Origin: Hyphomicrobiales bacterium
Lineage (GTDB): Bacteria > Pseudomonadota > Alphaproteobacteria > Rhizobiales > Rhizobiaceae
DNA: 64,000 nucleotides
Assembly (NCBI GenBank): GCA_900468625.1
Contig: UBUL01000025.1
Location: 1-64,000, forward strand
Direction: 5' to 3'
How positions within the stretch are numbered: the first letter of the stretch is position 1; each line of letters begins with the position of its first letter. Both the position numbers and the translations under genes were made by a program. The notes below the pieces were generated by a model, which had not been told where the DNA came from, ran no database searches, and saw nothing but the letters and a program-made list of their open reading frames with translations. Positions 16,109-25,322 of this stretch are shown here, piece after piece.

Positions 16109-17155
16109 GTGCCGCTACTTGCTCGTGTTCTGGTTCTCATCCTGTTTCTTCTGCCTACGACCGCAACGGCCGGAAGCGACGACTGGCAGGTCGCAAAGGC
16201 CACCAGCCAGGTAAAATATACCATAGACCTCTCGAACTGGATGGATCTGCACGCCGGCGATATCGTTCCAAACCGCGCCTGGATATCGACTGGCCCGCGT
16301 GGGCGCGCGCAACTGGCGCGCGGTGTCGAAAGCATCGGGTTCCAGCCAAACACCATGGCTTCCATCACGACGAACTCCAGCCTCTTCTCATCGCGCAAGA
16401 CCGAGGTCCGTCAACAGACCGGCACCCTCGATCTCGAGATAGAAAGGCGTAGCCAGCCACATACGACGGTTCAGACGCCGTATCTCGCTGCCGTTGTCAA
16501 AGGGACCATCTTCCACGTCACCGTCGGAAAAACAGCAGCGTCCGTTTCGGTTGACCGGGGATTGGTTCAAGTGACGTCCTTCGCCAGCGGTCAACAAGCA
16601 AATGTGGGGCCGCATCAGACTGCTTCCGTCAACCGCAATACCGGCATGGCGGTCTCCGGGCAAGCGTCGGTGCCGTCGATAACCTCCGTCGCCCCGTCGG
16701 TGGCGACAGTGCCGGCATTGGGTGCCACCACGTTGTCCGGACAGCCTGCTGCGAGTAACGGCACCAACACATCGTCCCAAGCAGGCACTGCGGGCAACAG
16801 TGGCGACAAGGGGAGTGCCGGCGGCGAAAACAATAGCGGCTCCGCAAACAGCAGCGGAAAAGGCTCCAGTGAAGGAAACCACGGCGGTGGCGGGAACGGC
16901 AGTGGCAATGGGAATGCCGGGAACGGTAATGGCAACGGCAACGGAAATTCGAATGGCAATGCCGGAAATGGCGGCGGCAACGGGAATTCCAATGGTAATG
17001 CTGGAAATGACGGCGGCAATGGAAAAGGGAACGCGAACGCCGGAGGCGGCGGGAATGGAAAAGGCAACGCCGGCAACGGCAACGGGAGTGGCAACACCGG
17101 GAACGGGAACGGGAACGGGAACGGGAACGGGAACGCCAAGAGTATCGCAAAGTGA
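16109..17155 (+). CDS. secreted FecR-domain protein with Gly/Asn-repeat tail
   Basis: GTG start with CGGAGGG upstream; about 348 residues. Residues 1-22 form a signal peptide (LLARVLVLILFLLPTTATAG). A FecR domain follows (about 25-185: ARGVESIGFQPNTMASITTN, TPYLAAVVKGTIFHVTVGKT, ASVSVDRGLVQVTSFASGQQ). After a Ser/Thr/Ala linker, residues about 225-345 are a low-complexity Gly-Asn tail built of GNGN steps. The stop overlaps the GTG of the CHASE2-EAL gene. Unlike classic FecR it has no sigma-factor partner; FecR-CHASE2 pairs suggest periplasmic sensing feeding the adjacent membrane protein. The tail could bind wall or polysaccharide, by inference only. Confidence 0.85.
   Translation: MPLLARVLVLILFLLPTTATAGSDDWQVAKATSQVKYTIDLSNWMDLHAGDIVPNRAWISTGPRGRAQLARGVESIGFQPNTMASITTNSSLFSSRKTEVRQQTGTLDLEIERRSQPHTTVQTPYLAAVVKGTIFHVTVGKTAASVSVDRGLVQVTSFASGQQANVGPHQTASVNRNTGMAVSGQASVPSITSVAPSVATVPALGATTLSGQPAASNGTNTSSQAGTAGNSGDKGSAGGENNSGSANSSGKGSSEGNHGGGGNGSGNGNAGNGNGNGNGNSNGNAGNGGGNGNSNGNAGNDGGNGKGNANAGGGGNGKGNAGNGNGSGNTGNGNGNGNGNGNAKSIAK
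17099..17134 (+). repeat. GGGAAC hexamer microsatellite inside the FecR-domain gene
   Basis: Six perfect tandem GGGAAC units encoding Gly-Asn pairs, at the end of a longer degenerate GGxAAy array from about 16880. It is in frame, so slippage by one unit changes tail length without breaking the reading frame. Confidence 0.85.
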
Positions 17156-19911
17156 AGAACGTCAACCGCTTTCTGTCACGTCTTTGCAGGGGTAATCCTG
17201 GAACCGTGCTGCTGAGAGCCTTGCTTGTCCTTGCGATCTTCGCTTTTCCAGTCGTCGCGCCTCAACTTGACCCCGTAGTCCAGCTGAACGACGAGTTGGT
17301 GGCCGAACGCTTCGAATGGGCGCCCCGCCAGGCTTCCGGGCGGATCGTATTCATCGCCATAGACAAACACACTCTTGATGAAGTCGGTGTCTGGCCATGG
17401 CCGAGGAGCATTTACGGAAAAGTCCTGGACAAATTATACGGCGCTGATGCCGGGGACATCTTTATCGACATCGATTTTTCGACACCCTCCAGCGCATCAG
17501 AAGACGCGCTTTTCGCTTCAGCTCTGGCAAAGGTCGGCGGCGGCGTTCTGCTGCCGATTTTCCGGCAGCAGAAAACGGCAGCGTCTTCACAGACAGAAAT
17601 TTCACGGCCGATTCCGCAATTGCTTGCCAACGCCTGGCCTGTCTTTGCCAACGTCGCGGCGGACGCAGACGGCCTGGTTCGCCGGTTCGATTTCGGCAGC
17701 GACTTCGATGGGAGGCCAACCCCCTCGGCAGCTTCTGCCCTATCCGGCGGCTCCAGAGTATCTGGCAGCCAATTGATCGATTTCTCGATCCTGCCGAACA
17801 GCATACCGACATACTCGTTGGCGGATGTGATCGAAGGGAGAGTCGGCATGAAGCAACTCGCGGGCCGCTCCATCGTCGTTGGAGCATCCGCGGCCGAGCT
17901 GAAGGACACTTTCAGCGTACCGGTTTATGGCGGACTGGCGGGTCCGCTGATCCATGTTCTCGCCACCGAGACACAGCTCCAGAAACGCGATCTGCGGCAA
18001 ATCCATCAAATGCCGCTCGATCTTTTATTTGCCGCCGCATTGATTTTCGGCGTGTTTTATTTTCGTTCCATGGGCATGGGCAAGACTACGCTTGCTATTG
18101 CCGCCCTGGGATTCGGCTGTGAAGCCGCGGCCTTCATCCTGCAGAAAGACCTTGCAATCGTTAGCGGAACAATCGTTCCCTGGGCACTCCTGGCACTCGC
18201 TTGGGTTCTTGCTTTGAACGAGCGGATAGACCTTGGAGAGATGATCGCCGCCATCGCCAGCGTCGACGCTCGAAATTCCCGCCGGCTGATGAGGAGCATC
18301 ATAGCCGACAGCTTCGATGGCATCATCGCATTCGATGCCGACCTCAGGGTTTCGGAAATCAGCGATTCCGCAAAGTCGATCCTGAAGATCAGCGCGGGCG
18401 ACAGCCTTGCGACGATCGCGGAAAATCCTGTTTCACAGGCGATCGGGGAGATTGCCGGTCGCTATGATCCGCAGCAGATCGGGATAAAATCCAGGACCGT
18501 TGAGTTCCTGAAGCCTATAGGTGAGAAGCTCGCGGCCTATGAAGCGGTCATAACCCTTTCGCCGCTTGAGGCGATCGGCCATCATTCCACAAAGACCTTC
18601 GGTGGATGCATCGTCATTCGGGATATCACCGCCAGAAAGCTTTATGAAGACGGGCTAAAGCGGATGTCCGAGCAGGACGAACTGACAGGCCTGCTCAACC
18701 GGCGGCAATTTCTCGTTCGAATCGAAGGACGAAACGGCGTCATCGCTCTGCTCGACATCGAACGCTTCACGAGCATTTGCACAACGCTCGGGAGAGAGAT
18801 TGGCGACGCGCTTCTGAAAGCTGCCGCATCCCGGTTGGCCGGTGCCTTGCCCGATGCGACTCTTGCCCGCATCGACGGTGATCTGTTTGCAGTCCTTTCG
18901 GCGGAAGAAGAGGATGAGACGGAAAATCTTGCCGAACGGCTGCTGCAGCTCTTTGAGGAACCTGTTGCGTTTGACGGAATGTCGACGGCAATCGGAATTC
19001 GCCTCGGTCTTGCCCGATGTGGGCTTGTCAGTGCTGAAAATTCCTTGCGCGCGGCTGAATCCGCACTGGATATTGCAAAGAGATCATCGGCGCAATGGAA
19101 AGCGTTCGATCCGGAAATGGCGTTTCGTCAAGCTCGCACCAGGCGTCTGGAAGCGGAAATGCGCGCCGCACTCCACGACAATCAATTCTTCCTGGTGTTT
19201 CAGCCACAGATAGATTTGGCAACTCAACGCTTTGTGGGAGCTGAAGCGCTCTTGCGATGGGAGCATCCTGAACTTGGCCTGATATCGCCAGCGGAATTTA
19301 TCCCGATCGCAGAATCGTCCGGCCAGATCTGCGAAATCGGGCGATGGGTACTTATGCAATCCTGCACCGAGGCAGCGCGGTGGTCGCACGGCGTCGTCTC
19401 CGTCAACGTATCTGCCATACAGTTCGAGCGTACCGACCTCGAATCGGACGTCCTTCATGCGCTGCACCAGAGCGGTTTGGCCGCTTCCAGACTATGCCTC
19501 GAGCTCACGGAATCGGCTTTCATCAACGATGGCAGACGCTCCATCGCCAAGATGGTCGGACTTCGAGCGGCCGGCATCGTCTTGGCTCTCGACGACTTTG
19601 GAACCGGCTATTCCTCGATGAGCTACCTGGCCGATCTCCCGCTCGACAAGCTGAAAATCGACCAGTCCTTTGTTCGAAGAATGGCTGACGACCCGAGCGT
19701 CCGCGAGATCGTGAAGGCCATCGTGTCGATGGGACACGGCCTGGGCCTGGAAATCGTTGCGGAGGGTATAGAGGGCGAGGCCGAGAAGGAGGCCCTCTGC
19801 CGGCTTCAATGCGAAACGGGTCAAGGCTATCTATTTAGTAAGCCGCAACGCGCGGAGGAGATGCTGCAGCAATATAGGCTCCTGGCGCCTGCTGTCATAG
19901 GTTCACCTTAG
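17152..19911 (+). CDS. CHASE2-PAS-GGDEF(degenerate)-EAL membrane protein, probable c-di-GMP phosphodiesterase
   Basis: 919 residues. An N-terminal helix (about 18-36) precedes an extracytoplasmic CHASE2 domain (about 45-280; VFIAIDKHTLDEVGVWPWPR-type core, GDIFIDIDFS), then three membrane helices (about 287-355), a PAS-like region (about 375-490), a GGDEF domain (about 500-655) and EAL (about 670-910). The GGDEF signature is degenerate (RIDGDLFAVLS), so cyclase activity is unlikely. EAL residues are intact: GAEALLRWEHP, NVSAIQF, ELTESAF, DDFGTGYSSMSYL, KIDQSFV, VAEGIE. The GTG start overlaps the FecR-gene stop. Expected role: membrane receptor that degrades c-di-GMP upon a signal, probably from the FecR-domain protein. 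Confidence 0.9.
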   Translation: MKNVNRFLSRLCRGNPGTVLLRALLVLAIFAFPVVAPQLDPVVQLNDELVAERFEWAPRQASGRIVFIAIDKHTLDEVGVWPWPRSIYGKVLDKLYGADAGDIFIDIDFSTPSSASEDALFASALAKVGGGVLLPIFRQQKTAASSQTEISRPIPQLLANAWPVFANVAADADGLVRRFDFGSDFDGRPTPSAASALSGGSRVSGSQLIDFSILPNSIPTYSLADVIEGRVGMKQLAGRSIVVGASAAELKDTFSVPVYGGLAGPLIHVLATETQLQKRDLRQIHQMPLDLLFAAALIFGVFYFRSMGMGKTTLAIAALGFGCEAAAFILQKDLAIVSGTIVPWALLALAWVLALNERIDLGEMIAAIASVDARNSRRLMRSIIADSFDGIIAFDADLRVSEISDSAKSILKISAGDSLATIAENPVSQAIGEIAGRYDPQQIGIKSRTVEFLKPIGEKLAAYEAVITLSPLEAIGHHSTKTFGGCIVIRDITARKLYEDGLKRMSEQDELTGLLNRRQFLVRIEGRNGVIALLDIERFTSICTTLGREIGDALLKAAASRLAGALPDATLARIDGDLFAVLSAEEEDETENLAERLLQLFEEPVAFDGMSTAIGIRLGLARCGLVSAENSLRAAESALDIAKRSSAQWKAFDPEMAFRQARTRRLEAEMRAALHDNQFFLVFQPQIDLATQRFVGAEALLRWEHPELGLISPAEFIPIAESSGQICEIGRWVLMQSCTEAARWSHGVVSVNVSAIQFERTDLESDVLHALHQSGLAASRLCLELTESAFINDGRRSIAKMVGLRAAGIVLALDDFGTGYSSMSYLADLPLDKLKIDQSFVRRMADDPSVREIVKAIVSMGHGLGLEIVAEGIEGEAEKEALCRLQCETGQGYLFSKPQRAEEMLQQYRLLAPAVIGSP

Positions 19912-20012
19912 AGCGTTTCCACTTTTCTTCGAATCGCGAAAACGCTCAATCCTGTTATTTCCCAACGCATTCCGGACGGAAAACCGCTACCCACTTTTCC
20001 TGAAAATGCTTT
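19911..20012. repeat. intergenic repeat, family A (full copy)
   Basis: GAGCGTTTCCACTTTTCTTC ... GCGAAAACGCTC forms one inverted arm pair and GCATTCCGGACGGAAAACCG ... TTTTCCTGAAAATGC another. It fills the space between two convergent genes and could act as a bidirectional terminator. An inverted copy is at 25111-25210. Confidence 0.75.
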
Positions 20013-20604
20013 AAACTGCGGATTTTCTGGCAACGATACGGCGGATCATCTTTCCGGACGAAGCACTCTGACGCCGTTCATCGAGCAGGATTGTCGCGGC
20101 ATCCAACCCGCCCCGCACCAGCTCGTCATCGACATACGCATAGAGACGCCCATGTTCATCCCGATCGCGCCCGGTCTCGTTAAGGCGCCAGCTAAGATAT
20201 AGTGTGCCTTCAGGTTCCAGAACAGAAAGCAGCCGGCGCACAGCATCAGGGATCATCGCAGGTGCAAGATGCATGATAACGGTTTCGCAAAGAACATTTG
20301 CAAAGGCGCCATTGGCAACGTCCTGCAGCTCGGGGAGAGCGCTGAGCCGGAAAGGGATGGATGGATGGAGGCGGCGCGCTTCCGCCAGCAATCCTTCGGA
20401 CGGATCATAGCCGATGGCTGAAAAACCATTCTGGCAAAGCCATGCTGTGTCACGACCGCTTCCACAGCCGATGTCTGCCGTGAGCCCCGGCTTGAAAAAT
20501 CGTCGAATTATATCCTGAAGGTCTTCCGGCGTAGGCTGCCCGTCCCAGTCGGCTGCAAAGAGTGCTGCGTTACGGTCGTAGGCCTCAAGAGTCGATTGGT
20601 CCAT
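20011..20604 (-). CDS. class I SAM-dependent methyltransferase
   Basis: About 197 residues with a Rossmann-type methyltransferase domain: motif I LTADIGCGSGRDTAWL (about 41-56), acidic end of strand 2 IGYDPSEGLL, and motif IV-like FANVLCETVIMHL. The DIGCGSGRDTAWL variant is typical of small tellurite-resistance/UbiE-like methyltransferases. The substrate is unknown. The ATG at 20604 is chosen over the GTG at 20613; both have weak ribosome-binding sites. Confidence 0.85.
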   Translation of the reverse strand: MDQSTLEAYDRNAALFAADWDGQPTPEDLQDIIRRFFKPGLTADIGCGSGRDTAWLCQNGFSAIGYDPSEGLLAEARRLHPSIPFRLSALPELQDVANGAFANVLCETVIMHLAPAMIPDAVRRLLSVLEPEGTLYLSWRLNETGRDRDEHGRLYAYVDDELVRGGLDAATILLDERRQSASSGKMIRRIVARKSAV

Positions 20605-20700
20605 CGCTTTCACCGCTCAGGCACGAGGAAGACAATGCGATTAGGAAATTCTCGGAGATGTGTCAATCGAGTGCCGAGTTCCACGAGACGTCAATGACGC

Positions 20701-21690
20701 TCACAAAATCTTTTCCGCACCGGGAAGCTTGCGGGTCGAGGTATCGGAAAACCGCGCGTCCATCGGCGAAAGACCCTGCGGATTGGGCTCCGTCAGGCAA
20801 CCGTAAAGCTCTGGACGGCGGCCGCGAATCCAGCGCTGTCCGGTACACTTGTCGAGCAAACCAAGATCGATCTCAGCGGTCACCATTGCGTCGGCCGCCT
20901 GCCAGGTCTCGACCAGGATCCGGCCATAAGGATCGAGGATCATGGCATTGCCTGTACGCACTTCATCCTCGTCCTGGCCGACGCCATTACTGAAGATCAG
21001 GAACATGCCGTTGTCGTGCGCGCGAGACGGCAGCCAGCGCATGAACCACTCGCGACCGTTGGGGCCGCGAATTTCCGCTTCGATCGCTTCTGGGTCTTCG
21101 TGCCGGCGGGTCCATTTCTCGACCGGAATTCGCTTCATTCCATGCGGGCTGACGGAATAGCCGCCACCGGCCTGATGCGGTGCGATTAGGATTTCCGCGC
21201 CCATCAAGGCGTTTGCTCGCGCATTTTCGATGAGATTGTTGTCCCAGCAGATCAGAATGCCGGCGCGGACGCCCCAAGGCGTGTCGAAGACCGTATAGCT
21301 ATCGCCGCTGGAAATCAGCTGATGCTCCCAGGCATGAAGCTTGCGATGACAATGAATCCGGCCGTCCGGCATGCAGACAGCATAGCTGTTGTACAAGGAC
21401 TGATCCTCGGCCAGTTCAAGAAAACCCGCGCCGATCGCGATCCCCTTTTCGCATGCCAAGGAAGCAACACAGGAAATCGACGGACCGGAAAGCGGCTCGC
21501 CAAGCGCATATAGGCCGTCCCGATCCATCTTAGGGACGTGCCAATAGCCAGTGATGCACATCTCTGGAAATGCGACGAACTGGCTGCTCTCGAGAGTGGC
21601 CACATTGGTGAAATGCGCGATCCGCGCCAAATTGTAGGCCTTGTCGCTGGCCTTGTGCTGAAACTGCACGGAAGAGACTTTGAATGTCAT
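20701..21690 (-). CDS. nitrilase/carbon-nitrogen hydrolase family protein
   Basis: 329 residues. The catalytic triad of the superfamily is visible: Glu in FPEMCITGYW (about 43), Lys in HRKLHAWEHQL (about 119) and Cys in AGILICWDNNLIENAR (about 151). A long C-terminal extension (PVEKWTRRHEDPEAIEAEIR and beyond) resembles aliphatic amidase/nitrilase-like proteins. The start at 21690 (MTFKV) has GGAGG nine bases upstream. Divergent from a LysR gene 108 bases away, the usual pairing of an enzyme with its own regulator. Probably hydrolyses a small amide, nitrile or carbamoyl compound; which is not determinable. Confidence 0.88.
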   Translation of the reverse strand: MTFKVSSVQFQHKASDKAYNLARIAHFTNVATLESSQFVAFPEMCITGYWHVPKMDRDGLYALGEPLSGPSISCVASLACEKGIAIGAGFLELAEDQSLYNSYAVCMPDGRIHCHRKLHAWEHQLISSGDSYTVFDTPWGVRAGILICWDNNLIENARANALMGAEILIAPHQAGGGYSVSPHGMKRIPVEKWTRRHEDPEAIEAEIRGPNGREWFMRWLPSRAHDNGMFLIFSNGVGQDEDEVRTGNAMILDPYGRILVETWQAADAMVTAEIDLGLLDKCTGQRWIRGRRPELYGCLTEPNPQGLSPMDARFSDTSTRKLPGAEKIL

Positions 21691-21798
21691 GACCGATGCC
21701 TCCGATAACTTGCGGCGACTGATTGCTTGGTCATGATTTGACCGCCAGGGCATCCTTTTGTAAAATGAAACTTTCGATTAAAAATATTCGGAAATAGA

Positions 21799-22683
21799 AT
21801 GAAAGTTAAACTGCTGCGATCATTCATCGAGCTTGCGGATGCAGGTCACTACGGCAAGGCTGCTGCGAAGTTGAACATCACGCAATCGACCCTGTCGAAG
21901 CAGATACAGGCACTGGAAGAGAGCGTGGGAGGGGCGCTCTTCGAGCGCGGACGGCACGGCGCGATCCTGACGCCACTGGGCATGATGCTGAAGCGGGAGG
22001 CGCGGGCACTCCTACGTCTCAGCGGGGATATAGATGTCAAGATCCGGCGCGCCAATGCCGGGCTGACCGGGCAGCTCGACATCGGTTTTGGCATTTCGAC
22101 GCTCGTCATCGCGCCGAAGCTCATCGCGGGATTTCGCGCGGTCACGCCGGATTGCCAGATCACGCTCAACGACTTGCCATCGCGAGAACAACATCAGCGT
22201 CTGTTGAGCGGCAGGCTCGATGTGGGTTTTTGCCGTGCACCGGAGGGAGAAGACGAATTGTCTTTCATGCCGCTGATCGAGGAAAAACTGGCCTTGGTTC
22301 TCCCCAAAGAGGTGGAGTTCCCTACTCCTGATCGCATGTCGGCCTTAAACCAACTTGGCTTCGTGGCACTTTCCCCATCTGCCGGGCCGGGATTGGATGA
22401 GCAGGTCAGCCGCTGGTGCGCAGCCAACGGCTTCAAACCGCGTATCGTTCAACACGCCGAAGACATTCTGACCGTTCATGCCGTAGTCGCCGCCGGACTA
22501 GGAGCGGCGCTTTTACCCTGGCATGGCGTCAATGCACTGGCCGGCCGCACCCGCCAGCGACCTCTTTGGGGGATAGAATCTACCTGGCCGGTTGGACTTT
22601 GCTGGAATGGGAAGCAGGCAACGCCTCTTTTGAACCGATTTATGGACTACGTTCGAAACACGGCAACAGATCTCGGGAAATAG
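21799..22683 (+). CDS. LysR-family transcriptional regulator
   Basis: 294 residues: N-terminal HTH (LLRSFIELADAGHYGKAAAK, LNITQSTLSKQIQALEE, GGALFERGRHGAILTPLG) and a periplasmic-binding-like effector domain (TGQLDIGFGISTLVIAPKLI onward; LDVGFCRAP; AAGLGAALLPW). It is transcribed away from the nitrilase-like gene across a short region and most likely activates it in response to its substrate, as LysR regulators usually do. Confidence 0.92.
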   Translation: MKVKLLRSFIELADAGHYGKAAAKLNITQSTLSKQIQALEESVGGALFERGRHGAILTPLGMMLKREARALLRLSGDIDVKIRRANAGLTGQLDIGFGISTLVIAPKLIAGFRAVTPDCQITLNDLPSREQHQRLLSGRLDVGFCRAPEGEDELSFMPLIEEKLALVLPKEVEFPTPDRMSALNQLGFVALSPSAGPGLDEQVSRWCAANGFKPRIVQHAEDILTVHAVVAAGLGAALLPWHGVNALAGRTRQRPLWGIESTWPVGLCWNGKQATPLLNRFMDYVRNTATDLGK

Positions 22684-22706
22684 CCTGACCTTCTACGTTT
22701 CCGTCA

Positions 22707-24986
22707 CTAGCCCGCGTACAGTTGCGGCGCGAAGTCTCTGGTAAGTCCGTTATCCTTCGTATGGCAAAATTCGATCAATTGCTTCGAGGTCATCGGCCGT
22801 GCCAGGGCGTAGCCTTGCAATAGATGGCAGCCGAGATCCCTTAGGATTTTGGCGTGCTCCATCGTCTCCACGCCTTCGGCAACAATGTCGATGTTCTGCG
22901 ATCGGCCGATTTCGATAATGGAAGAGACCAGGCGACGCTGAGACGACGACGTGACAATCGGCTTGATGATTTCCCGATCGATTTTAAGCCTCCGTGGCTC
23001 GAATCTGAGCAGGCTGACAATGCTGGCATGCCCGGTGCCGAAATCATCAATCTCGATTTCAATGCCAAGCTCTTTGACAGCCGGGATTACCTTATTGAGG
23101 ACAGGCTGAAGATCGTCGAAAGAGATCGTTTCAAGCAGTTCGAAACACAAGCGTCCCCTCGCCAGCGGCAGCTCGCACAACTCTGTGAGCAGATTTGCAT
23201 CGGTCAGCCGCCGTGCAGAAATATTGACCGAGACACGCGGGATGCACAGTCCAAGGCCATCCCATCTTGCAAGCTCGAACAGCGCTTTTTGCAGGATCAG
23301 CCGATCCATATCGCCGGAGCGTCCCAACCTTTCCGCGACGTGAAGAAATTGGTTCGGGCCGAGCATACCGTTTCGCGGATGATCCCAGCGAGCAAGCGTC
23401 TCGACGCCGACGATATCCAACGTGTTCGCGTCAAATTGCGGCTGGAAGAATGCAACCAGTTCGTCGCGGTCCAGCGCTTGGTTGAATTCGTCCTCCAACT
23501 CTTTTGAATGAACTGCAGCGCTGCGAAGCTCTTCGGTGAAAATGGCTGCCCGGCCGCGGCCGGTTCTTTTCGCCTCATAGAGAGCCAAGTCGGCATTCAG
23601 AAGCAATTGACCGAAGTCTCGGTCGTTGGCGCATTCGACCTCCCAGGCAACTCCGACGCTTGCACCGACAACACATTCCGAGCCATCAATGGACAAAGGC
23701 TCTTCCAATGTCCCGACGATTTGCCGGGCCAATTCGCTTGCTCTGATCTCCGGATTGGTGCTCCAGCTGGCCAAAATGAACTCATCGCCACCGATACGAG
23801 CTGCCACGTCGTTCGGTCTCGTCAAATGGGCAAGACGCGAAGCCATTGCCTGCAGGACCGCGTCACCCCCGGCGTGCCCTTTCGTGTCGTTGATCTCCTT
23901 GAAACGATCCAGGTCGATATGAATGAGTATCAGATGCTCTCCTGGACCCGGTCTGCGCGGCTGGGAGATCATCTGGTCGACAAAACGCCGATTGGGAAGT
24001 CCGGTCAGTGCGTCGTGTAACGACAGGTACTCCAATCTTTGCCGTGCTTTCACGAGCTTCTTTTTGTTGAAGCGAAGCTTTTCGATCGTCTTTTGGCGCG
24101 ACTTGGTGAGGAAGCCGACCCAGATGATCGGAGCAACGACGCACAAAGACAGCAAACTCGCGTAAAGCTCAAAAGCGGCTATGCCCTTGTTTTGGCCCCA
24201 GCCATCCCCAGGCACAGCGACGAGGGTCCATCGACCATACATCGTATCAACGGATGCGATGACAGGCTGTTTCGAAAACGTGTCCAAGCGGCCGAAAAAA
24301 ACCTGTTTGGGCAGGCTCGGCTCCGGGGTGGCGCTGATGGCAATCTCGAGATCCGTCGCTTCAAGCCCACTATCCTGGTAAAGCTTTGCCGTGTTTATGA
24401 CCCCGGAAACAAGTCCCCAAAAGATCTGGCTCGTTCCTTCATCGATATAGACAGGGCACCGGGCTATGAAAGCAGTTCCGCCCTGCACGAGTTCCACGGG
24501 ACCGGTCAAAACGATGTTGTGGGTGTTGCGCGCCAGCATCGCGCCGTCCCGCTGCTTTTCGTTTGTTCGGTAGTCGAGGCCTATCGCCTTTTGGTTTTCT
24601 TTTTCCGGATAGACCCATCGAACCACCATGTCCGGTGCGGCAGCGAAGCTCTGCAATTGTGAATCGGGCTGCAGGATCCGTGCGGCAAGTTTGGAAAAAG
24701 CGCTCTGGTCCATTGCCGGATTGATTGCAATACCGGCAGCCAGACCTTGCAGCAATTTCACGTTGCCGTTGAGGTTGGTCTGAAGCCGAGAAGATATTGT
24801 GGCAAGCTCACCGGCAACAGCAGAGCGTTCGTCGGCCAGCGAGCGCTCCAGCCGCCAATTCGTTGTGACGCAGACAATGATCACGGCTACTATCGCTGCA
24901 AATATTGCGGGCGCAAACGCGCTGATATTACTTACCGCAGAGTTCGCAAAACTACGCAATATATTAGGATCTCTTTGAAGCTTCAT
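22707..24986 (-). CDS. CHASE-like sensor GGDEF-EAL protein (c-di-GMP turnover)
   Basis: 759 residues. Membrane helices at about 24-43 and about 272-295 flank a periplasmic sensor of CHASE type (LQTNLNGNVKLLQGLAAGIA, ARILQPDSQLQSFAAAPDMV, VRWVYPEKENQKAIGLDYRT). The GGDEF domain is complete (HIDLDRFKEINDTKGHAGGD and RIGGDEFILAS), so a diguanylate cyclase is likely. The EAL domain has ETLARWDHP in place of EALLRW but keeps NVSARRL, FELLETISF, EIDDFGTGHASI and IVAEGVE; it may be active. The ribosome-binding site is weak. Monocistronic, convergent with the LysR gene. Confidence 0.9.
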   Translation of the reverse strand: MKLQRDPNILRSFANSAVSNISAFAPAIFAAIVAVIIVCVTTNWRLERSLADERSAVAGELATISSRLQTNLNGNVKLLQGLAAGIAINPAMDQSAFSKLAARILQPDSQLQSFAAAPDMVVRWVYPEKENQKAIGLDYRTNEKQRDGAMLARNTHNIVLTGPVELVQGGTAFIARCPVYIDEGTSQIFWGLVSGVINTAKLYQDSGLEATDLEIAISATPEPSLPKQVFFGRLDTFSKQPVIASVDTMYGRWTLVAVPGDGWGQNKGIAAFELYASLLSLCVVAPIIWVGFLTKSRQKTIEKLRFNKKKLVKARQRLEYLSLHDALTGLPNRRFVDQMISQPRRPGPGEHLILIHIDLDRFKEINDTKGHAGGDAVLQAMASRLAHLTRPNDVAARIGGDEFILASWSTNPEIRASELARQIVGTLEEPLSIDGSECVVGASVGVAWEVECANDRDFGQLLLNADLALYEAKRTGRGRAAIFTEELRSAAVHSKELEDEFNQALDRDELVAFFQPQFDANTLDIVGVETLARWDHPRNGMLGPNQFLHVAERLGRSGDMDRLILQKALFELARWDGLGLCIPRVSVNISARRLTDANLLTELCELPLARGRLCFELLETISFDDLQPVLNKVIPAVKELGIEIEIDDFGTGHASIVSLLRFEPRRLKIDREIIKPIVTSSSQRRLVSSIIEIGRSQNIDIVAEGVETMEHAKILRDLGCHLLQGYALARPMTSKQLIEFCHTKDNGLTRDFAPQLYAG

Positions 24987-25322
24987 CAGATTGCCGGTAT
25001 AGGATACGGACTCGCATCTTTACACCGTTTCTTTAAAGCAACACTAACCCCTCACCATAGGACTGGCTCAAGCGAAGATTGCGTCAGCATCATGCAGTTC
25101 GTGGAACGAGAGCATTTACAGGAAAAGTGGGCAGCGGCTTCCGTCCGAAATGCATTGGGAAATAAGAAGATAGAGCGTTTTCGCAATTCGAAGAAAAGCG
25201 GAAATGCTCTTGCTCACCGTTTGCGATCGACGGCGCTGCCCGCCCGCAGATCGACGGTTCGAATAGCTTTATTTTCAGGAATTGCGCGCAGCCGGTTCGC
25301 ATCACGTTTCCACCGATCGTAT
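24987..25322. other. 336-base gap holding a family A repeat
   Basis: No gene seen. Apart from the repeat at 25111-25210, this contains the promoter region of the GGDEF-EAL gene and the 3' flank of the nitrate-reductase operon. Confidence 0.5.
25111..25210. repeat. intergenic repeat, family A (full copy, inverted)
   Basis: Same module order as 19911-20012 but in the opposite orientation: GGAAAAGTGGGCAGCGGCTT, TCCGTCCGAAATGCATTGGG, then GAGCGTTTTCGCAATTCGAA and GCGGAAATGCTC. Confidence 0.75.

Noticed and set aside
16880-17134. GGGAAC repeats as a CRISPR-like or origin iteron array
   Set aside because: Units are six bases, in frame and code for Gly-Asn; no spacers and no replication genes nearby.
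16615-17165. Minus-strand Pro/Phe- and Arg-rich frames opposite the FecR tail
   Set aside because: Direct consequence of the GGxAAy repeat read backwards.
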